Shown here piece by piece: positions 8,379-16,744 of a DNA stretch of 64,000 bases. Numbering within the stretch: the stretch's first letter is position 1; each line of letters opens with the position of its first letter. The stretch spans positions 2,480,001-2,544,000 of the forward strand of contig NZ_CP095461.1 of the NCBI RefSeq assembly GCF_023022985.1. The letters run 5' to 3'. Origin of the DNA: Arthrobacter gengyunqii. Its GTDB lineage: Bacteria; Actinomycetota; Actinomycetes; Actinomycetales; Micrococcaceae. The notes under the pieces are model-generated. The model was not told the origin of the DNA and ran no database searches. It saw only the letters and a list, made by a program, of their open reading frames with translations. The position numbers and the translations under genes are program-made.

Positions 8379-10123
8379 TGACTTACCTTCAATCGTTCGT
8401 ACATTACTGTGGTTTGAAACGCTACGGCGGTCCACGTTCGTTCGGCCAGGATCCGCTCCCTGCCGGCAGCGCCCATCCGGTGACGGAGTCGGGCATCTTC
8501 TGCAAGAGAACCAAGGGCACCAGCTAATTCACTCCGGTTGCTGGGTTCCACAGCGATCCCCTCGACTCCATCCCTGATGGTTTCCTGCAGCGCAGGCAGA
8601 GCGCTAAACACCACGGGGCGGCTCGACGCCAGTGCTTCGACAGGCTTCAACGGGGTCACCGACCGCGTGACGTGGCTGTCTTTGCGCGGGACAACAAAGA
8701 TATCCAGCGCCTGGTGATACAGGTGAGCCAGTTTCCTGTCGACTCTGCCCGTGAAAATGATCCTGTGGGTGAAGCCGGATTCCTTGGCCTGTTGTCGCAG
8801 GGATGCCTCCGCTGCACCGCCGCCGACAATCAGACACATCAGGGCATCGTTGCTCTTGGCCAACTCGGCGAATGCGCCAATGAGATCGTCCAAGCCCTCA
8901 TAGTCGACCAAGCTGCTCACCGTCCCGACAAAGACTCCTTCGACGGGGAGACCGAGTCGCTGGCGCGCGGCCATTGCCTTCATGGGCGCGTCAAGAAACG
9001 CTTCTCCGACCCCATTGGGCAACAGCTCTATCTCAGGGCCGTCCGATTCACGAACAATAATCGCGGATTTCATCTCGCTACCCAAAGTCGCACATTGGTC
9101 TGCTCTCAGCGTGGCTTCCGACTCCCTGGCAACGAAGGCCAGATACCGCTCGCTCGTCCTCGCTTCCGCACCCCTGGGTGAGGCCCAGGTATCCGCCAGC
9201 TGTCCCCGCACTTCATACACCCACGGGATTCCCAGTGCCTCAGCCACTGCAGCGGTGACCACAGCATTCACAAAGTGGGTTGTGGTGTGCAACACAGACG
9301 GGCGAACCGTCAGAGCCAGCTGCAAGGTTTGCTCTGCTTGATACTGCAGACGTGCCGCCATTCCTTCCGGAAGCGTGGCAGGGAGTATGCGGTGGTACAC
9401 CACATCGTCGATGACATCGCTGCTCCTGGCTGCAAACATCCCCAGCTGGACCGGGTATCCCGGACGCGTTACAGCATGAACGTTCCAGCCGGACTGCCGC
9501 TGAGCCTTCAGGACCGAGTGGGAGCGCTGGGCGTAACCGCTGCCGGTGTGCGGCAATGAGTTCGTGAGGACATGCAGGACAGTTTCGGCCGTGGGCTTGT
9601 AACCCTCAACACTGCTGAGGGAAGGCTGCCACCCGTGAAAAACTTGACGTTCGCTCTCCAGCCTGTTGCGCATGTGAAGGGCACGCCTGCCGGATATGTC
9701 CTTCAGGGCCTCCACTGCGCCCTGCATGTCGCCGTTGTACCAGCGCAGGCGGGCGATGGACGGGGCCACACTTGCCTTGGTCGGGGAAGCGCCGCTCAAA
9801 AGACTCGATGCAGCATCAGGCAACCCTGCGGCAAGCGCAATGTTGGCCAGCCGAACTTTATGCGCAGATCGCGTATCGGGCTTGTTTTGCGCAGCTGTGA
9901 GTTGCGCTTGCAGCTCCTTTTGATCACCGGCGACCAAACTCAAGAGCGACCGTAATAGTAGCTGGCGAGGCAGCAGCCGGGCCACGGGGCCAATTTTGGA
10001 CATCCAGCTACTCGGGAGGCGTTGCGATGCGAGTGCCAGCAGGACAATTGGATCATCAGTGAAGTGCTTGGCCGCGGTCGACGCCATAAGGCGGGCGTTG
10101 CGGACCAGTTGCGGGGAGCTCAC
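8375..10123 (-). CDS. GT4 glycosyltransferase with helical N-terminal extension
   Basis: Protein of 582 aa. Residues 1 to about 175 are alpha-helical and TPR-like, with repeated Ala/Leu-rich helices such as LANIALAAGLPDAASSLLSG. Residues about 185-580 form a GT-B fold, GT4 type: TNSLPHTGSGYAQRSH, HAVTRPGYPVQ and WVYEVRGQLADTW in the acceptor half; LPNGVG, GTVSSLVDYEGLDDLI, FTGRVDRK and the donor-binding SVTPLKPVEALASSRPVVFS in the other. The acceptor-half motifs match those of the GT4 module at 1-3420, so the two are paralogous. GTG start, coupled by GTGA to the upstream transferase, and coupled again to the permease gene. Probably elongates the exported glycan; the sugar is unknown. Confidence 0.88.
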   Translation of the reverse strand: MSSPQLVRNARLMASTAAKHFTDDPIVLLALASQRLPSSWMSKIGPVARLLPRQLLLRSLLSLVAGDQKELQAQLTAAQNKPDTRSAHKVRLANIALAAGLPDAASSLLSGASPTKASVAPSIARLRWYNGDMQGAVEALKDISGRRALHMRNRLESERQVFHGWQPSLSSVEGYKPTAETVLHVLTNSLPHTGSGYAQRSHSVLKAQRQSGWNVHAVTRPGYPVQLGMFAARSSDVIDDVVYHRILPATLPEGMAARLQYQAEQTLQLALTVRPSVLHTTTHFVNAVVTAAVAEALGIPWVYEVRGQLADTWASPRGAEARTSERYLAFVARESEATLRADQCATLGSEMKSAIIVRESDGPEIELLPNGVGEAFLDAPMKAMAARQRLGLPVEGVFVGTVSSLVDYEGLDDLIGAFAELAKSNDALMCLIVGGGAAEASLRQQAKESGFTHRIIFTGRVDRKLAHLYHQALDIFVVPRKDSHVTRSVTPLKPVEALASSRPVVFSALPALQETIRDGVEGIAVEPSNRSELAGALGSLAEDARLRHRMGAAGRERILAERTWTAVAFQTTVMYERLKVSQ

Positions 10124-11367
10124 TTTACGAGCCCTTTTTCGCTAACCATGGTGATCAGACGACCATATTCAGAAGACAATGCCGCGATATTCACGGTTGT
10201 TTCCACCCAGTCCCTCCCCGAGGTTCCCGTCAGGAGAAGGCTGCGGTCTGCTTGGAGCGCACACCACATCTCGGCAACACTTTTGGCGTTGGAGGGAACC
10301 ACGGTACCGGCTCCTGATGCTTCAATAATGTCTCGGGCTTCGCCAAGAACGATCCCGGTAACATGGCGACCTACCGCCAGCACTTCGTACGTTTTCGAGG
10401 GGACTGTGGTTTCGAATGACTTCCAGTCGTCGCGCAGCGATACCACACAGGTATCCGCTGCACGATAGTGCTCCATGACTTCCTGACCGAGTGCCGGCTC
10501 ATGAAAGGTGACCGGCGCATCCAACTTCCGTGCCAGTTCCATGAGGGCCCTGCGCTGAACGCCGTGCCCCACCATAGTGAGGTGGACATGGTCTCTGGCC
10601 AGGGAGGCGGCATGGATGATCGTATCGAGGCGCTGACTCTCACCGTGATTCCCCAAATACAAGACTTCGAGCCGATCAGACTCTGCCGGCGGCGGGGGCA
10701 ACAATTTTCGAGTTGCGGTATCTATGCCGTTGCTGATTGTTGCAACATGCGACATGCCCCGATTGCGAAGGGTCTTCGCGAACCCCTCCGTCACGGTCAC
10801 CACTAGATCAGCTTTTTGCTGAATGGCTACGATGACGGTCTCCGCGAGGCTTTTAGCACCGCCGTGCACCAGTCGGGCGTCCCGTGCAATATCGGGCCAG
10901 GCATCACGCATATCGACGATCAGCGGGACGCGTCGGAGCCTCGAGACTATGAACGCGGCTCCCATGATCGGCAAGCTGGGAACAGTGACGATCAGTACAT
11001 CCGGCCGTTTGGTGCTGAGGCCGGCCAGAATGCTGGCAGCGGCTGAAAAACAATGGTCGAGCAGTCGACCCAAGCGGGTGGTTCTGTGCCACAGGAAAGG
11101 CACCCGAAGTATTCGCTCTCCGTACTTACCCATATCGGGTCGGAAGGCGCGGCCAGAAATATGTTTCGGCAATACGCGGCGTCCATGAGGTGCATGTGCA
11201 ACGGGGGCGACGACATCCACGTCCCATCCGTCTGCGCGGAACATGCGGATGAACTGCGTCCATCGTCTTTCCGGGGGGCTGTGCTCCGGCGAATACGAAT
11301 GCGTGAGCAAGAGTACCCGCAAAGCTGTTCCACCCCCATCATTCGGCGCATAGGTACGCCGAGACAA
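10120..11367 (-). CDS. GT4 family glycosyltransferase
   Basis: Retaining GT-B glycosyltransferase of up to 415 aa. The N-terminal RVLLLTHSYSPEHSPPERRW is typical of WcaI/WbuB-like GT4 enzymes. Downstream come VDMRDAWPDI, ISNGIDTATR, LEVLYLGNHGESQRLDTII and TVPSKTYEVLAVGRHV, where the Glu is the expected nucleotide-sugar ligand. The start is uncertain: a TTG at 11367 has AGG upstream, while a TTG at 11322 directly before RVLLLTHS follows a stronger GGGGGTGGAA. Second or third gene of the LCP-to-exporter operon. It often occurs in such loci as an early step of glycan assembly; donor and acceptor are not readable. Confidence 0.88.
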   Translation of the reverse strand: MSRRTYAPNDGGGTALRVLLLTHSYSPEHSPPERRWTQFIRMFRADGWDVDVVAPVAHAPHGRRVLPKHISGRAFRPDMGKYGERILRVPFLWHRTTRLGRLLDHCFSAAASILAGLSTKRPDVLIVTVPSLPIMGAAFIVSRLRRVPLIVDMRDAWPDIARDARLVHGGAKSLAETVIVAIQQKADLVVTVTEGFAKTLRNRGMSHVATISNGIDTATRKLLPPPPAESDRLEVLYLGNHGESQRLDTIIHAASLARDHVHLTMVGHGVQRRALMELARKLDAPVTFHEPALGQEVMEHYRAADTCVVSLRDDWKSFETTVPSKTYEVLAVGRHVTGIVLGEARDIIEASGAGTVVPSNAKSVAEMWCALQADRSLLLTGTSGRDWVETTVNIAALSSEYGRLITMVSEKGLVK

Positions 11368-11397
11368 AATTACCTGCCAAGTCTACTCGCAAAAACG

Positions 11398-12153
11398 CTA
11401 CGGCTTGGTCGTGATGTCAGGTGCGGGACGGCGCAGCTTCCGATAGTAGAGGACGCCAAGGCCCAGCAGGAGCAGAATGACGCCTCCGCGGACAGCCCAG
11501 TCCTGTCCGCCGGAATTGTCGGTTGCAGCGGTTTGGTCCGCTGCAATCGCAGTGTTGCTGGGGGTCGGAGATGGGCTGGGTGTGGCTGATGCGCTGGGAG
11601 AAGACGTAGATGTAGACGGAGCGGGTGTCGCCGTTGGTTCTGGTGTCGGTTCCGGTGTCGGGGTGCTCGGCTCTTCATCTGCAGACAGCTCTGTCACCAG
11701 TCCGGTCGCAGGATCCCAGCGGAAATCTGTGTACAGCATGCTTCCGGCATCAATGAGGTACCCGGTGCCAGCTTCAATTAGCCATCCAGTGCCCGGATGA
11801 ATCAAAAAACCCGTGCCGCGGTCAATGACGTATCCGGTGGCGGGATCGATGGCCTGGGCCAGCGGCGCAGGTGCCGGTTGGGGCGCAGGCGCAGGTTGGG
11901 GGGCAGGCTGAGGTGCAGGCGCGGGTTCCGGCGCGGGTTCGGGCGCGGGCACGGGTTCCGGTACAGGCACCACGGGAGATGGCTCCGGTGCAGGCGTTTC
12001 AGGCGGCACAACGGGCACTTCGGGGACAGGGGTCTCCCCTGATGGAGGTGGCGTGGTCTCCACCGCAGACACGGGTGCAACGGTCGCCGACGCGACCAGA
12101 ATGGCAGCCGCCGCAGCGATACCCGCGCGACGGCCCAAAGCAGCAAAACCCAC
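11398..12153 (-). CDS. Secreted/membrane-anchored Pro-rich protein with TG-aromatic octapeptide repeats
   Basis: Protein of 251 aa with no family I recognise. An N-terminal signal segment (AAAAAILVASATVAPVSA, about 12-30) is followed by a Pro/Ala/Glu-rich stalk (35-100). Then come four octapeptides of the form TG-aromatic-(L/V)-I-acidic/polar-x-G (106-137) and a looser fifth at DPATGLV. A Ser/Thr/Pro-rich region (160-200) and one membrane helix (VILLLLGLGVLYY) follow, with a short RKLRR basic tail. The layout is that of a wall-spanning surface protein held by its C-terminal helix. No LPxTG is present. The GTG at 12153 follows AGGGGA and starts just beyond the LCP stop at 12155, so it is co-transcribed with the wall ligase. 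A wall or glycan attachment role is inference. Confidence 0.8.
   Translation of the reverse strand: MGFAALGRRAGIAAAAAILVASATVAPVSAVETTPPPSGETPVPEVPVVPPETPAPEPSPVVPVPEPVPAPEPAPEPAPAPQPAPQPAPAPQPAPAPLAQAIDPATGYVIDRGTGFLIHPGTGWLIEAGTGYLIDAGSMLYTDFRWDPATGLVTELSADEEPSTPTPEPTPEPTATPAPSTSTSSPSASATPSPSPTPSNTAIAADQTAATDNSGGQDWAVRGGVILLLLGLGVLYYRKLRRPAPDITTKP
11743..11838 (-). repeat. Four tandem 8-residue TG[YFW][LV]I repeats
   Basis: Units read TGYVIDRG, TGFLIHPG, TGWLIEAG and TGYLIDAG, residues 106-137 of the membrane-anchored protein. The period is exactly 24 bp. The third position is always aromatic, and I and G are fixed at positions 5 and 8. The DNA copies differ, so protein sequence is conserved rather than recent duplication. 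Confidence 0.9.
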
Positions 12154-12154
12154 G

Positions 12155-13159
12155 TTATTGTCCCCTATTGTTAGCGGCCAGGTATTCCCCCATGGCATCG
12201 TTGTCCAGCGCCTCCGCTATGTCCGCGATGGCTGCCTCGTCCTTGACCACAATAGACTGTCCGTCGGCGGACGTTCCCACACCGAGGTTCGGCAGAGTGA
12301 ACATGGTTATGTCCGAGCTGCGGATGGTACGCAGCGAAACGGCAAGGCCGCCCACTGTTGCAGCGTTCAGGTCCTCGTCAACGCTGAGGTAGGGGGAGAT
12401 CTCCGCCACGGAATCATTGATCTTGCCGGGGCTGGTCAGCGTCTCTCTGGCCAAGATGGTTCCGAGGAGGCCGCGGACAAAGGTCTGCTGGTTTCGGACC
12501 CGCTGATAGTCTCCGTCGGTAAAGGCGTAGCGCTCCCGCACAAAGCTCAGGGCGGACTCCCCCTCCAGCCGTATTTCTCCTGCCGGGAAGTACTCTCCGG
12601 TCTCACTTGCCGCAAAGGCCGCGGAGTTGTTGACCGTGACGCCGCCCAGGGCATCCGTCAGGCCCTGGAAGCCTTCAAAATCGATGATGGCCACATGGTC
12701 AATCGGCACGTCAAAGAGTGTTTGTACGGTGTCAACCACCAACGGAACCCCGCCAAAGGCCATGGCGGCATTGATCTTGTGCTCGCCGTATCCGGGTATT
12801 TCCGTCCAAGTGTCGCGCATGATGGACATGACATAGACAGCGCTTCTGTCCCCTGGCAGATGAACCAGCATCATGGTGTCGGAGCGCGCGTCAGCGCCGG
12901 CCGGATCACGGGTGTCGCTGCCAATCAGGAGGATGTTCTGAGACTCGCCCGCCGCGGGGTCCTTCAGCGGGCTGTTGGCCGGAAGCGCGTTATCGATGGT
13001 CGTGGTACCGCTGTCGAAGCTGCGTGCCAAGCTCCAGAGGTAACCGCCGGCCGCCAGGGCGGCGGTGAGCAGCAACACCAGAAGGACTATGACAGTGCTG
13101 CGGACAGGATGCCGGCGGCGGGCCGGGGGCTGCTCATAGTCCTGAAGATACTGCGTCAC
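12155..13159 (-). CDS. LytR-CpsA-Psr (LCP) family glycopolymer ligase
   Basis: Membrane enzyme of 334 aa that transfers lipid-linked glycopolymers to peptidoglycan on the outer face of the membrane. A short cytoplasmic N-terminus with RRRH is followed by one helix (STVIVLLVLLLTAALAAGGYLW, split here as about 21-42) and an extracellular LCP domain. That domain has ILLIGSDTRD, RSDTMMLVHL, VYVMSIMRDTW, HKINAAMAFGG and FEGFQGLTDALGGV, including the Arg and Asp residues that bind pyrophosphate and Mg2+. The start is a GTG preceded by AGGGAG. As first gene of the minus-strand operon ending beyond base 1, it makes the exported glycan a likely wall-attached polymer. Confidence 0.93.
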   Translation of the reverse strand: MTQYLQDYEQPPARRRHPVRSTVIVLLVLLLTAALAAGGYLWSLARSFDSGTTTIDNALPANSPLKDPAAGESQNILLIGSDTRDPAGADARSDTMMLVHLPGDRSAVYVMSIMRDTWTEIPGYGEHKINAAMAFGGVPLVVDTVQTLFDVPIDHVAIIDFEGFQGLTDALGGVTVNNSAAFAASETGEYFPAGEIRLEGESALSFVRERYAFTDGDYQRVRNQQTFVRGLLGTILARETLTSPGKINDSVAEISPYLSVDEDLNAATVGGLAVSLRTIRSSDITMFTLPNLGVGTSADGQSIVVKDEAAIADIAEALDNDAMGEYLAANNRGQ

Positions 13160-13255
13160 AAAAAACTCCCTGAAGTAAACGAGCTATGAGTTTAGCGGCC
13201 GGCAGCCGATTCTCCGATTCCAGCCGAGGGGCATTAGGCGGATAACCTTGAAGGC

Positions 13256-13732
13256 ATGTTCCCCTCCCGCGTTGCCCTTTCGGCGGCGATTCTTGCCCTT
13301 GCCGCCGGCCTGACGGCCTGCACTCCCATTGCCGACGTGGAACCGGCTCCGGATGCGGCCAACCCGGACTGCGCCACCATTATGGTGGCCCTTCCCTCCG
13401 AGCTGGCGGACCAGCAGCAGCGCGAGACGGACAGCCAAGCCACCGCTGCCTGGGGAGAGCCGTCCAAAATCATCCTGCGCTGCGGAGTCCCCGTGCCTGG
13501 ACCGACCACCGATCAGTGCGCCACCGTAAACGGCATTGACTGGATCCTGCGGGAAGACGAGTCCACCTGGACCGCAACGACGTACGGCCGCGAGCCAGCA
13601 GTTGAGGTTCTCTTCGATCCCAGCGAAGTGTCATCCTCCACCCTGCTGGTGCAGCTGGAAAACTCCATCTCGCGGATCGAGCCCACCCGCGAATGCATCA
13701 GCAGCAACGACCTTCAGCTGCCCGCGCAGTAG
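13256..13732 (+). CDS. DUF3515 family lipoprotein
   Basis: Protein of 158 aa with a signal peptide ending in a lipobox (LTAC, Cys about 22), so probably anchored outside the membrane. The mature part has CATIMVALPSEL, a central Ile-Leu-Arg-Cys-Gly-Val segment and a second pair of Cys, the pattern of DUF3515, a family found in Actinobacteria and commonly next to ddl. Function is unknown. It is divergent from the LCP gene across 96 bp and convergent with ddl (30 bp apart), so it has its own promoter in 13160-13255. Confidence 0.85.
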   Translation: MFPSRVALSAAILALAAGLTACTPIADVEPAPDAANPDCATIMVALPSELADQQQRETDSQATAAWGEPSKIILRCGVPVPGPTTDQCATVNGIDWILREDESTWTATTYGREPAVEVLFDPSEVSSSTLLVQLENSISRIEPTRECISSNDLQLPAQ

Positions 13733-13762
13733 GTTCCCGGCGCCGGCAGCGAGGGAAAGCCG

Positions 13763-14920
13763 TCAGCGCAGTCCGGTTTTCCGCTCCAGCGCCAGAGAAA
13801 TCAGTTCGTCAATCAATTCCGTGTACTGCAGGCCGGACTTGGCCCACATCTGCGGGTACATGCTGATCGGGGTGAAGCCGGGCATGGTGTTAATCTCGTT
13901 GATGATCAGGTTCCCGGCAGGTGTGTAGAAGAAGTCCACCCGGGACAGTCCCTCCCCGCCAACGGCTTCGAAGGCCAGGCCGGCCAAATCCCGCACCCGC
14001 GCCTCAATGTCCTCCGGCAGGTCGGCGGGGCAGCTCAGCTCGGCAGCCGCTCCGTCAACATATTTGGCTTCGAAGTCGTACCATTCGTGCCCGCCGTTCT
14101 GCACGGCAATTTCGCCCGGCGAGCTGGTGCGGGGATCCTCGGTGCCGCGGCCCTGCAGTACAGCCACTTCAATTTCACGTCCGACGATGCCGGCTTCCAC
14201 CACCACTTTGGGGTCGTGCCCGCGTGCCGTCTCGATGGCGGCACGCAGGTTCGCGGGGTTGGTGACCCGGGTGATGCCCATGGAGGAACCGGCCCGGGCG
14301 GGTTTGACGAACAGCGGAAAGGCCAGCTGGGAGGCACGCTCCAGGCAGGACTCGGAGTCTTTTTCCCACTGCCGGTCGGTGATGACCTCGTAGGGGCCAA
14401 CCTTCAGCCCGGCAGCCTCAAACACCACCTTCATGTAGTGCTTGTCCATACCGACGGCGGACGCAAGAACGCCGGCACCTACGTAGCGGATGTCAGCCAT
14501 TTCCAGCATGCCCTGCAGGGTTCCGTCTTCGCCGAAAGGCCCGTGCAGCACGGGGAAGACGACGTCGATGCGGCCCAGGCTTCGCGGCAGCGTTCCGTCG
14601 GCGTGGGCCACCAGCTCCGAGCCGGTGCCGTCCGCGGACAGGACCACGCTCTGCTCGCCGGGAGTTACCTCCGGAAGGGATTCCGAGCGCAGCGACCAGG
14701 ACGCCGGGTCAGCTGACACCAGCGACCACTGCCCGTTGCGGGCAATACCCACCGGAACGACGTCGTATTTGGTGCGGTCAATGGCCTCCAGCACACCGGC
14801 AGCCGTCACGCAGCTCACCGCGTGCTCACTGGAGCGCCCGCCAAAGAGCACGGCCACGCGGGGGCGTCTGCCGTGGGCTTCGCCGCGGGTTGTCTCGGAG
14901 ATTAGGGGATTCTCGCTCAC
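13763..14920 (-). CDS. ddl: D-alanine--D-alanine ligase
   Basis: ATP-grasp enzyme of 385 aa that makes D-Ala-D-Ala for peptidoglycan. Visible motifs are VAVLFGGRSSEHAVSCVTA at the N-terminus, VFPVLHGPFGEDGTLQGMLE, the lid region VKPARAGSSMGITRV and the Mg-binding C-terminus NLIINEINTMPGFTPISMYPQMW. Length is normal for the actinobacterial form. It starts at a GTG overlapping the gpsA stop (GTGA), so it is the last gene of the murA-plsC-gpsA-ddl run. Confidence 0.96.
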   Translation of the reverse strand: MSENPLISETTRGEAHGRRPRVAVLFGGRSSEHAVSCVTAAGVLEAIDRTKYDVVPVGIARNGQWSLVSADPASWSLRSESLPEVTPGEQSVVLSADGTGSELVAHADGTLPRSLGRIDVVFPVLHGPFGEDGTLQGMLEMADIRYVGAGVLASAVGMDKHYMKVVFEAAGLKVGPYEVITDRQWEKDSESCLERASQLAFPLFVKPARAGSSMGITRVTNPANLRAAIETARGHDPKVVVEAGIVGREIEVAVLQGRGTEDPRTSSPGEIAVQNGGHEWYDFEAKYVDGAAAELSCPADLPEDIEARVRDLAGLAFEAVGGEGLSRVDFFYTPAGNLIINEINTMPGFTPISMYPQMWAKSGLQYTELIDELISLALERKTGLR

Positions 14921-15963
14921 TGCGCGTGCACACTTTCGGATTTCAGTTCGCGGGACAGCAGGCGCGGTCCCAGTTCATCAACGGAGATGGCGCCCTGCAG
15001 GACGGCCACCACGTTTTCGGTAATGGGCATGTAGACCCCCAGCTGGGTGGCGCGGTCCAGGACGGCTTGGGCGGACTTGATGCCTTCGGCGGTCTGCTTC
15101 ATGGACGCGTTGACCTCGTCCAGAGTGAGCCCCTGTGCCAGCAGCCGGCCGGCAGTGTGGTTGCGGGACAGCGGGGAGGAGCAAGTGGCAATGAGGTCGC
15201 CCATTCCGGCAAGCCCGGCCATGGTTTCGGCGTCCCCGCCCAGAGCCAGCGCCAGGCGGGTGGTTTCGGCAAGGCCTCGGGTCATCACCGATGCCTTGGT
15301 GTTGTCCCCCATTCCCTTGCCTTCACAGATGCCGACGGCCAGGGCAATGACGTTCTTGACGATTCCGCCGATTTCCACCCCCACCACATCGGTGTTGGTG
15401 TAGGGACGGAAATAAGGTGCGGTGCATGCCCTGGCTATCCAGGCAGCGGTCTCCAGATCTGCGCAGGCAACCACCGATGCGGTGGGCTGCCGGTTGGCGA
15501 TCTCCATGGCCAGGTTCGGTCCTGAGATCACGGCGACCCGTTCCTTGGGCCAGTGCAGTTCCTCCTCGATGACCTGGCTCATCCGCGAGTCAGTGCCAAC
15601 TTCTAGACCCTTCATCAGGGAGACGACGACGGCGCCTTCCGGAATCAGGTCCCGAACGCTGCGCAGCTGGGCGCGCAGGGTCTGAGCCGGCACGGCCAAC
15701 ACCACCAGCTCGGCGTCAGCCAGCACCTCGGCGGGATCCGCGGACGCCGTCAGGTTTGCCGGCAGGACGGTGTCCTTCAGGTACTGGGTATTGCGGTGCC
15801 GTTCGTTGATGTCAACGGCGATTTCCGGACGCCGCGCCCACACCCTGACGTCAGTGGCACGGGAGGCACCGGCGTCGGCCACAATCTTCGCGAAGGTGGT
15901 TCCCCAGCTTCCGGCTCCGAGGACCGCCACCACCTGCGGGTGTGTGTTGTTGCGCCAGTTCAT
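14917..15963 (-). CDS. gpsA: Glycerol-3-phosphate dehydrogenase [NAD(P)+]
   Basis: Reduces dihydroxyacetone phosphate to sn-glycerol 3-phosphate for phospholipid and glycerol-phosphate polymer synthesis. 348 aa with the Rossmann motif VLGAGSWGTTFAKI, VSLMKGLE, ISGPNLAMEIA and the catalytic Lys in GGIVKNVIALAVGICEGKG. The product is the substrate of the PlsC-type acyltransferase pathway encoded just upstream. The gene overlaps plsC by ATGA and ddl by GTGA, showing translational coupling. Confidence 0.96.
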   Translation of the reverse strand: MNWRNNTHPQVVAVLGAGSWGTTFAKIVADAGASRATDVRVWARRPEIAVDINERHRNTQYLKDTVLPANLTASADPAEVLADAELVVLAVPAQTLRAQLRSVRDLIPEGAVVVSLMKGLEVGTDSRMSQVIEEELHWPKERVAVISGPNLAMEIANRQPTASVVACADLETAAWIARACTAPYFRPYTNTDVVGVEIGGIVKNVIALAVGICEGKGMGDNTKASVMTRGLAETTRLALALGGDAETMAGLAGMGDLIATCSSPLSRNHTAGRLLAQGLTLDEVNASMKQTAEGIKSAQAVLDRATQLGVYMPITENVVAVLQGAISVDELGPRLLSRELKSESVHAQ

Positions 15964-16736
15964 TTCTTGTCCGTTCCGTCCTGCTCTAAGTCTCTGTGCT
16001 GCTCAAAATCCCTGCCGATGGCCGCCTGTCCGTGGACGGCCGGATCCCAGCGGGTGGCCGGCGGTGCTTCGTTCCGCAGTTCCGCAACCAAATCGGTCAG
16101 GGCGTCCATGATCCGATCGGTGGCGGTGTCCAGCAGCGTCTTGGTCATCGGCAGTCCCTTCAGGTCCGAGAGGTCCACGGGTTTACCCACGCGGATCCGC
16201 ACCGTCTTGCGCGGAAACGGATGGATGCGCTTGCTGTAGCGCGGGAACACTGCTTCCGCTCCCCAGTGAGCCACCGGGACCACGGGGGCTCCGGTCTGCA
16301 GGGCAAGCCGGGCCGCTCCCGTGCGGCCGCGCATGGGCCAAAGATCCGGATCGCGGGTCAGTGTGCCTTCGGGGTACACAATCAGGGCCCCGCCGGCGTC
16401 GATCACTGTCCGGGCGCTTTTCAACGATGCGGAAGCGCCGCTGGTGATGCGCTCTACCGGCACCTGATTCGTTGCACTCAGTGCGGCGCCCAGCACTGGA
16501 ACTTTGAAGAGCGAAGCCTTCGCCAGGTAGCGGGGCATGATCTTCTGGTTGTAGAAGAAGTGCCCCACCACCACGGGGTCGATCTCCGTCACATGGTTGG
16601 GACAGGCAATGAACCCGGTGTCCCGGGGAAGGTTTTCCAGTCCCTCCCACTGTTTGCGCATCAAGAGGTTCATAATCGGCCGCATAGTTCCCGCCAATAA
16701 GGCGAAGGCAACCCGTGACTTGACCGACTCCGACAT
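15960..16736 (-). CDS. plsC: 1-acyl-sn-glycerol-3-phosphate acyltransferase (PlsC family)
   Basis: Membrane-associated acyltransferase of 258 aa. It carries the HX4D catalytic motif in CPNHVTEIDP, the acceptor-binding NQVPVERIT, and YPEGTLTRD. These are the diagnostic blocks of the PlsC/AGPAT family, which adds the second acyl chain in phosphatidic acid synthesis. It follows murA by 8 bp and overlaps gpsA, which makes its upstream precursor. Some members acylate other acceptors, so exact substrate is inferred. Confidence 0.9.
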   Translation of the reverse strand: MSESVKSRVAFALLAGTMRPIMNLLMRKQWEGLENLPRDTGFIACPNHVTEIDPVVVGHFFYNQKIMPRYLAKASLFKVPVLGAALSATNQVPVERITSGASASLKSARTVIDAGGALIVYPEGTLTRDPDLWPMRGRTGAARLALQTGAPVVPVAHWGAEAVFPRYSKRIHPFPRKTVRIRVGKPVDLSDLKGLPMTKTLLDTATDRIMDALTDLVAELRNEAPPATRWDPAVHGQAAIGRDFEQHRDLEQDGTDKK

Positions 16737-16744
16737 GGCGCCGG

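Noticed and set aside
11743..12040. CRISPR-like or satellite repeat suggested by regular G/C-rich DNA
   Set aside because: The regularity comes from Pro-Ala-Glu codons and the octapeptide repeat of a secreted protein; there are no spacers.
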